This document shows, piece by piece, positions 33,962 through 38,198 of a stretch of DNA of 38,198 nt. The stretch is from positions 1 through 38,198 of the forward strand of contig JBBQRG010000022.1 in NCBI GenBank assembly GCA_038215095.1, in the 5' to 3' direction. Position numbers and translations under genes: made by a program. Within the stretch, counting starts at the first letter, position 1, and the number at the start of each line of letters is the position of its first letter. The notes beneath the pieces were generated by a model. That model was not told where the DNA came from and made no database searches. It saw only the letters and a program-made list of their open reading frames with translations. This stretch comes from DATACN01 sp038215095. GTDB lineage: Bacteria; Actinomycetota; Thermoleophilia; Solirubrobacterales; Thermoleophilaceae.

Positions 33962-35062
33962 ATGGCCGAGGTAGCGGAGGCAGAGGTTCAGTCGGGGCTC
34001 GAGGGTGTTGTCGCCTTCGCGACCGAGATCGCCGAGCCCGACAAGGAAGGCGGGTCGCTGCGCTACCGCGGAGTCGACATCGAGGACCTCGTCGGCAAGG
34101 TGCCCTTCGAGAAGGTCTGGGGCCTGCTCGTGGACGGATCCTTCGAGAAGGGCCTGCCGCCCGCGGTCCCGCATGCCCTCACGGTGCGCACCGGCGATCC
34201 ACGCACCGACCTCCAGGCCTCGCTGGCCATGCTCGGCCCCGAGTGGGGCCTCGAGCCGGTGATCGACATCGACGACGAGACCGCGCGCGAGCAGCTCGCC
34301 CAGGTCTCGGTGATGGGCCTCTCCTTCGTGGCCCAGTCCGCCCGCGGCATCGGCCAGCCGCCGGTGCCCCAGTCCGAGGTCGACAAGGCCGAGTCGATCC
34401 CCGAGCGCTTCCTCATCCGCTGGCACGGCGAGGCCAACCCCGACCACGTGCGCGCCATCGACGCCTACTGGATCGCCGCCGCCGAGCACGGCATGAACGC
34501 CTCCACCTTCACCGCCCGCGTGATCACCTCCACCGGGGCCGACGTGGCCGCCGCGCTCTCGGGCGCCGTGGGGGCCCTCTCGGGCCCGCTGCACGGCGGC
34601 GCGCCCTCGCGGGTGCTGTCCATGCTCGACGGCGTGGAGGAGCGCGGCGACGCCGAGGCGTGGGTCAAGGAGGCGCTGGACTCGGGTGAGCGGCTGATGG
34701 GCTTCGGTCACCGCGTCTATCGGGCCGAGGACCCGCGTGCGCGGGTGCTGCGCGAGACCGCCAGAGAGCTGGGCGCCCCGCGCCTGGAGGCCGCCGAGGC
34801 GCTCGAGGAGGCGGCCCTGGCCGAGCTCAAGGCGCGCAAGCCCGACCGCGTGCTGGCCACCAACGTCGAGTTCTGGTCCGCGGTGGTGCTCGACTTCGCC
34901 GAGGTGCCCCCGAACCTGTTCACGCCGCTGTTCGCCTCCGCCCGCGTGGGCGGCTGGGCGGCCCACATCCTGGAGCAGAAGCGCGAGGCGCGGCTGATCC
35001 GGCCCACGGCGAAGTACGTCGGCCCCGATCCGCGGCCGATCTCGGAGATCGACGGCGCCTGA
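33962..35062 (+). CDS. gltA: Citrate synthase
   Basis: A 366-residue citrate synthase (2-methylcitrate synthase cannot be excluded), condensing oxaloacetate with acetyl-CoA to start the TCA cycle. Conserved elements are GGSLRYRGVDIEDLVGK near the N-terminus, LHGGAPSRVL with active His211, MGFGHRVYRAEDPRARVLRE with His250, and VVLDFAEVPPNLFTPLFASARVGGW with catalytic Asp311. It lacks the long N-terminal extension of E. coli-type allosteric enzymes, so it is a small dimeric type. A strong Shine-Dalgarno and a strong terminator flank the gene, so it is monocistronic. Confidence 0.93.
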   Translation: MAEVAEAEVQSGLEGVVAFATEIAEPDKEGGSLRYRGVDIEDLVGKVPFEKVWGLLVDGSFEKGLPPAVPHALTVRTGDPRTDLQASLAMLGPEWGLEPVIDIDDETAREQLAQVSVMGLSFVAQSARGIGQPPVPQSEVDKAESIPERFLIRWHGEANPDHVRAIDAYWIAAAEHGMNASTFTARVITSTGADVAAALSGAVGALSGPLHGGAPSRVLSMLDGVEERGDAEAWVKEALDSGERLMGFGHRVYRAEDPRARVLRETARELGAPRLEAAEALEEAALAELKARKPDRVLATNVEFWSAVVLDFAEVPPNLFTPLFASARVGGWAAHILEQKREARLIRPTAKYVGPDPRPISEIDGA

Positions 35063-35077
35063 ACCCGGCCGGAAAGT

Positions 35078-35111
35078 GAAACGGCCGGCCTCGTGAGAGA
35101 CCGGCCGTTTC
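35078..35111 (+). terminator. Rho-independent-type terminator of citrate synthase
   Basis: An 11-bp perfect stem (GAAACGGCCGG 35078-35088 with CCGGCCGTTTC 35101-35111) closes a 12-nt loop. The arms end in GAAA/TTTC, typical of high-GC terminators. The following 35112-35229 holds no gene, only the candidate promoter of the MFS gene at its end. Confidence 0.8.
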
Positions 35112-35217
35112 GTCCGACAGGAGGGAGGTTGAGAGACGCCGATGCGGGCGAAGCCCGTGCCGAGTGCCGCTCTGGTGCTCCTATCGGTCGGTCGCCGGCG
35201 GGACTTGAGCGGTTCGG

Positions 35218-35223
35218 CATACT
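35218..35223 (+). promoter_or_regulatory. -10 element CATACT for a leaderless MFS transcript
   Basis: CATACT ends 6 nt before ATG 35230. No Shine-Dalgarno sequence is present. Confidence 0.45.
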
Positions 35224-35229
35224 CGGGCG

Positions 35230-36726
35230 ATGGACCACGAGGCGCTGACCGACAGCCGCAAGCGGCTGGTGCTGATCGCCTGCATCATGGGCTCGGCGGT
35301 GGTCACCGTGGACTCCACGGTGGTCAACGTGGCGCTCCCGGCCATCCGCGACGACCTGGGCGGCGGCTTCGCCGGCCAGCAGTGGGTGGCCAACGGCTAC
35401 CTGGTCACGCTGGCCTCGCTGATCCTGGTGGGCGGCTCGCTGGGCGACGCCCTGGGCGAGCGGCGGGTGTTCCTGACCGGGGTGATCGGCTTCGGGCTCA
35501 CGTCGCTGCTGTGTGCAGTGGCCCCCACCATCGAGGTGCTGGTCCTGGCGCGCGCGCTGCAGGGCGTGAGCGGGGCGCTGCTCACGCCGGCCGCCCTGGC
35601 GGTGATCGTGGCCGTCTTCGGACCCGACGAGCGCGGCAAGGCCGTCGGTTCGTGGACGGCGTGGTCGGCGGTCGGAGTGGTGCTGGGGCCGTTGATCGGC
35701 GGCCAGCTGGTCGACTCGGCCTCGTGGCGGTGGATCTTCGCCCTCAACGTCCCGCTGGTGCTGGCCACGGTCACGCTGATCGCCCGCGTGGTGCCCGCGG
35801 GCCGGGGCACCGGCCCCACGGCGCCCATCGACGTCCTCGGCGGCGTGCTGTGCGCGCTGGGCCTGGCGGCGCTGACCTTCGGCCTGGTGCGTGCGCCCGG
35901 CGCCGGCCTGGGCGACCCCAGCGTGGCCGGCCCGCTGGTCACCTCGGTCGTGCTGCTGGGCGGCTTCCTGGCCCACGAGCGGCGCACCGACCATCCCATG
36001 CTGCCCCTCGACCTCTTCCGGATCCGCAACTTCGCCGTGGGCAACCTTCAGACGCTGTCCATGTACGCCGGCCTGTCGCTGCTGTTCTTCTTCCTCGTCC
36101 TGTTCCTGCAGCGCGCCGCGGGCTACAACGCCGTCGAGGCCGGGCTCTCGTCGCTGCCGGTGACCGTCGTCATGTTCCTCACCTCGTCGCGCTGGGGGGC
36201 GCTGGCCGACCGTTACGGACCGCGGTTTCTGATGGGGGCCGGCCCGCTCGTGGCGGCGGTGGGGCTGGCCCTGCTGACCAGGATCGACGCCGACGTGCAC
36301 TACGCGCGCGACCTGCTTGGACCGCTGCTGATCTTCGCCGTGGGGCTGTCGATGACCGTGGCACCGCTGACCGCCGCCGTGCTCGCCTCGGCCGACGAGG
36401 GGAACGCGGGCACGGCCAGCGGCGTGAACAACGCGATCGCCCGGACGGCGGCCCTGCTGGGCATCGCGGTGGTCGGGGCGATCGTGGCCGGGCGCTACGG
36501 CGCGCGCGCGGACGCCTCGGTGGGCGCCTTCCGGCTGGCGATGGGCATCTCGGCGGGACTGGTGGCGGCCGGGGGGCTGGCCGGCCTGATCGGGATCCAG
36601 AACCCGTCCCGCGAGGTGACCGCCGCCCAGTGCCCCGGTGGGTCGCTGGCCGGTGCGCCCGCGGACGCCGCGCGGGTCAGCGCGGACGAGGCGGGTCAGA
36701 CGGTCCCGGTGGGCGCGACCCGGTAG
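35230..36726 (+). CDS. MFS transporter, DHA2 (EmrB/QacA) type
   Basis: A 498-residue drug/proton antiporter with 14 predicted transmembrane segments. Landmarks are DSTVVNVALPAIRDDL in TM1, WVANGYLVTLASLILVGG in TM2, GSLGDALGERRVFL (motif A), LARALQGVSGALLTPAAL (motif B) and SAVGVVLGPLIGGQLVD (motif C), which together place it in the DHA2 subfamily. Motif C indicates an exporter. The substrate is unknown. It is preceded by a leaderless-type promoter and overlaps the convergent membrane protein gene by 50 bp. The C-terminus after about residue 470 is hydrophilic and Ala/Gly-rich. Confidence 0.9.
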   Translation: MDHEALTDSRKRLVLIACIMGSAVVTVDSTVVNVALPAIRDDLGGGFAGQQWVANGYLVTLASLILVGGSLGDALGERRVFLTGVIGFGLTSLLCAVAPTIEVLVLARALQGVSGALLTPAALAVIVAVFGPDERGKAVGSWTAWSAVGVVLGPLIGGQLVDSASWRWIFALNVPLVLATVTLIARVVPAGRGTGPTAPIDVLGGVLCALGLAALTFGLVRAPGAGLGDPSVAGPLVTSVVLLGGFLAHERRTDHPMLPLDLFRIRNFAVGNLQTLSMYAGLSLLFFFLVLFLQRAAGYNAVEAGLSSLPVTVVMFLTSSRWGALADRYGPRFLMGAGPLVAAVGLALLTRIDADVHYARDLLGPLLIFAVGLSMTVAPLTAAVLASADEGNAGTASGVNNAIARTAALLGIAVVGAIVAGRYGARADASVGAFRLAMGISAGLVAAGGLAGLIGIQNPSREVTAAQCPGGSLAGAPADAARVSADEAGQTVPVGATR

Positions 36727-37282
36727 GCGGCAGCGCCGCGGTGGCGTCCTCGTCGTCGCGCAGGGCCACGGTGGCGTCGTCGTCGGGGACCGCCGGCTCG
36801 TCGTCGTGTCGCAGGGGCGCCGTCTGCTCCTCGTCCGGGCGAACCGCGACGGTGGGCTCGTCCGGCGCGGGACCGGGCGCCGGCGGCCGGCGGGCGAAGT
36901 CGTCCGCGGGCCGGCTGGCGCGCTCGCGCAGGCCCGCGGCGGCCAGGAGGGCGGCGCACACCATGGCCAGCGCGCTCTGGCCCAGCGGGCGGTCCAGCAC
37001 CCGGACGAGGATCAGCAGCGCGTACCAGCCGGCGGCCAGCAACAGCACGGTGCCGTCGCCGATTGGCAGGTGGAAGCGCCGGCCCCGGGCGCGGGCCCGC
37101 AACAGGGCCAGGACGCCCAGGGCGGTCAGCACCATGGCCGCCTCCACCATGGAGAAGGGCCCGAAGGTGCTCACGATCAGCAGCACGGCCGCCGCCGCGG
37201 CGACCTTCTGCTCCACGCCGAGCCTGCGCCAGAGGTAGGCCAAGCCGGGGGTCAGGCTCGCGGGGGTTCGGCCACGGGCCAA
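36677..37282 (-). CDS. Membrane protein of unknown function with acidic tail
   Basis: A 201-residue protein with hydrophobic segments at about 26-43, 46-62, 77-94 and 103-118, then a long disordered tail rich in Pro, Asp, Glu and Arg (PDEPTVAVRPDEEQTAPL and similar), ending at PRPR. The TTG 37282 is the longest start; GTG 37216 (VEQKVAAAAAVLLIV) is an alternative that keeps all helices. Its last 50 bp are antisense to the end of the MFS gene. No family is recognised; the tail could be a phosphorylation or docking site, which is inference. Confidence 0.55.
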   Translation of the reverse strand: MARGRTPASLTPGLAYLWRRLGVEQKVAAAAAVLLIVSTFGPFSMVEAAMVLTALGVLALLRARARGRRFHLPIGDGTVLLLAAGWYALLILVRVLDRPLGQSALAMVCAALLAAAGLRERASRPADDFARRPPAPGPAPDEPTVAVRPDEEQTAPLRHDDEPAVPDDDATVALRDDEDATAALPPTGSRPPGPSDPPRPR

Positions 37283-37307
37283 GCGTAGGGCACCGCGCCG
37301 GCGCCGC

Positions 37308-38198
37308 TCAGTGGTGGCGGTGGTGGTGGCGCCTGGCCACGCGCACCTTGCCGGCCCGGGAGGCCAGCGGACGCCCGGCGGCGTCGAAGGCCGACACCCG
37401 CCACCGGTAGCGACCGGCGGGCAGGCGCAGCACGCGCCGCTGAGAGGCGATCCGCGCGTGGGCGGAGGAGCTCACGGCGAAGGCCCGGCGACCGATTTTC
37501 ACCCGGTAGACGGCCACGGCCCCCACGGCGCCGCGCGCCCGCCATCGCAGCGCGACCCGGCCGGTGCGCGAGCGGATCACCCTGCGCGTGGCGATGTGCA
37601 GCCGTGGTCCGGCGCCGGGGATCAGGGCGGACACCGCGCCGGAGACGTCGAGCGTGCCGCCCGTGGACACCTTGCTCGCGTCCGCTCGCAGCCGGTGCGC
37701 GCCCGCGAGCAGCGCGGCCTGGATCTGGTCCGGAGTGGCGGTCGGCCTCGCCGCGGCCAGCAGCGCCGCCGCGCCGCTCACCTGGGCCGAGGCGATCGAG
37801 GTGCCGGAGCTGGCTTCGAAGCGCCCGCCGCGGGCGGTGGAGAGCACGTTCTCCCCGGGCGCGGCGATCGGAACCGACGCTCCGTAGCCCGAGAAGGAGG
37901 CAAGCCCGCCGGCGGTCGAGGCGGCGGCCACGGCCAGCACGCCGGGGCTGGAGGCGGGGTAGGAGGGAGCCTGGGCGCGATCGGCGCCGTCGTTGCCGGC
38001 GGAGGCCACCACCAACACGCCGGCGGCGCGGGCGGCCCGGACGGCCTCGTCGAGCGCCTGGCTCGGCTCGGGGCCGTTCATGCTCAGGTTGATCACGTCG
38101 GCGCCCTTGGCCACCGCGTACTGGATGCCGGTGACCACGCTGTCGGTGTTGCCGGACCCGTCGTCGCCCAGGACCTTGACCGGCATGATCCGCGCCTC
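37308..38198 (-). CDS. Subtilisin-like serine protease, 5' partial (second S8 protease)
   Basis: The C-terminal 297 residues of an S8 protease; the frame stays open to the window edge, and the catalytic Asp and His lie outside. Visible are RIMPVKVLGDDGSGNTDSV, the oxyanion block VVASAGNDGADRAQ, and SGTSIASAQVSGAAALL carrying the active Ser. Beyond the catalytic domain is a beta-rich Ig/FN3-like segment (VYRVKIGRRAFAVSSSAHA, LPAGRYRWRVSAFDAAGRPL) and a His-rich tail RRHHHRHH. The tail may bind metal or a surface polymer (inference). It lies on the opposite strand to the first subtilase and is about 8 kb away. Confidence 0.88.
   Translation of the reverse strand, partial: EARIMPVKVLGDDGSGNTDSVVTGIQYAVAKGADVINLSMNGPEPSQALDEAVRAARAAGVLVVASAGNDGADRAQAPSYPASSPGVLAVAAASTAGGLASFSGYGASVPIAAPGENVLSTARGGRFEASSGTSIASAQVSGAAALLAAARPTATPDQIQAALLAGAHRLRADASKVSTGGTLDVSGAVSALIPGAGPRLHIATRRVIRSRTGRVALRWRARGAVGAVAVYRVKIGRRAFAVSSSAHARIASQRRVLRLPAGRYRWRVSAFDAAGRPLASRAGKVRVARRHHHRHH

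Noticed and set aside
35142..37238. A 698-codon plus-strand frame overlapping the MFS gene
   Set aside because: The MFS frame has all DHA2 motifs; this alternative is Arg/Gly/Pro-rich and has no domain.

Overview
The window is about 70% G+C with GTG/TTG starts, many 4-bp ATGA/GTGA stop-start overlaps and actinobacterial families (Mce proteins, an mIHF-like DNA-binding protein, a CGNR zinc-finger regulator, DivIVA-like, CoxE/MoxR-like). The best guess is a chromosomal segment of a high-GC actinobacterium, probably class Thermoleophilia (Solirubrobacterales-like). That placement is inference from protein style; no rRNA is present. I see no tRNA, rRNA, transposase, phage or CRISPR. Coding density is very high and no gap reaches 300 bp (the longest is 15542-15807).

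Layout. (1) 1-13224, lipid-transport operon: the end of an MlaF/Mkl-type ABC ATPase, six consecutive MCE/MlaD proteins each overlapping the next by 4 bp, an MMPL/RND transporter, a membrane-anchored Cys-rich thioredoxin-fold protein and a B3/4-domain protein. (2) 13266-15541: conserved unknown protein, two small membrane proteins, a VOC protein, and a convergent mIHF-like nucleoid protein. (3) 15808-18380: pyruvate kinase, a 20-bp-stem shared terminator, a CGNR/ABATE regulator, and divergently a GNAT-like fragment protein coupled to a 46-aa ORF. (4) 18385-20787: a divergent pair, a serine-palmitoyltransferase-like alpha-oxoamine synthase and a YghO/bCerS-like GNAT protein, which I read as a candidate bacterial ceramide (sphingolipid) locus. 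(5) 20915-23392: secreted unknown protein, small membrane protein, AlkA-like glycosylase, MsrB. (6) 23397-26871, minus strand: TPP riboswitch followed by a ThiZ-ThiX-ThiY-type thiamin-precursor ABC transporter and a lipoprotein, all overlapping by 4 bp. (7) 26942-33903: secreted subtilase, VWA(CoxE)/MoxR pair, small membrane protein, DivIVA-like coiled coil, epimerase and O-methyltransferase. (8) 33962-38198: citrate synthase with terminator, DHA2-type MFS exporter, membrane protein, and a partial second subtilase.

Cross-cutting patterns. About ten start codons lie only 6-9 nt downstream of a TANNNT-like hexamer and lack a Shine-Dalgarno sequence, pointing to widespread leaderless transcription; this also decides some starts. 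Convergent genes often share or abut stop codons. The coexistence of a complete MCE hexad, an MMPL exporter and candidate ceramide-forming enzymes within 20 kb suggests an unusual envelope-lipid biology. That link is a hypothesis.
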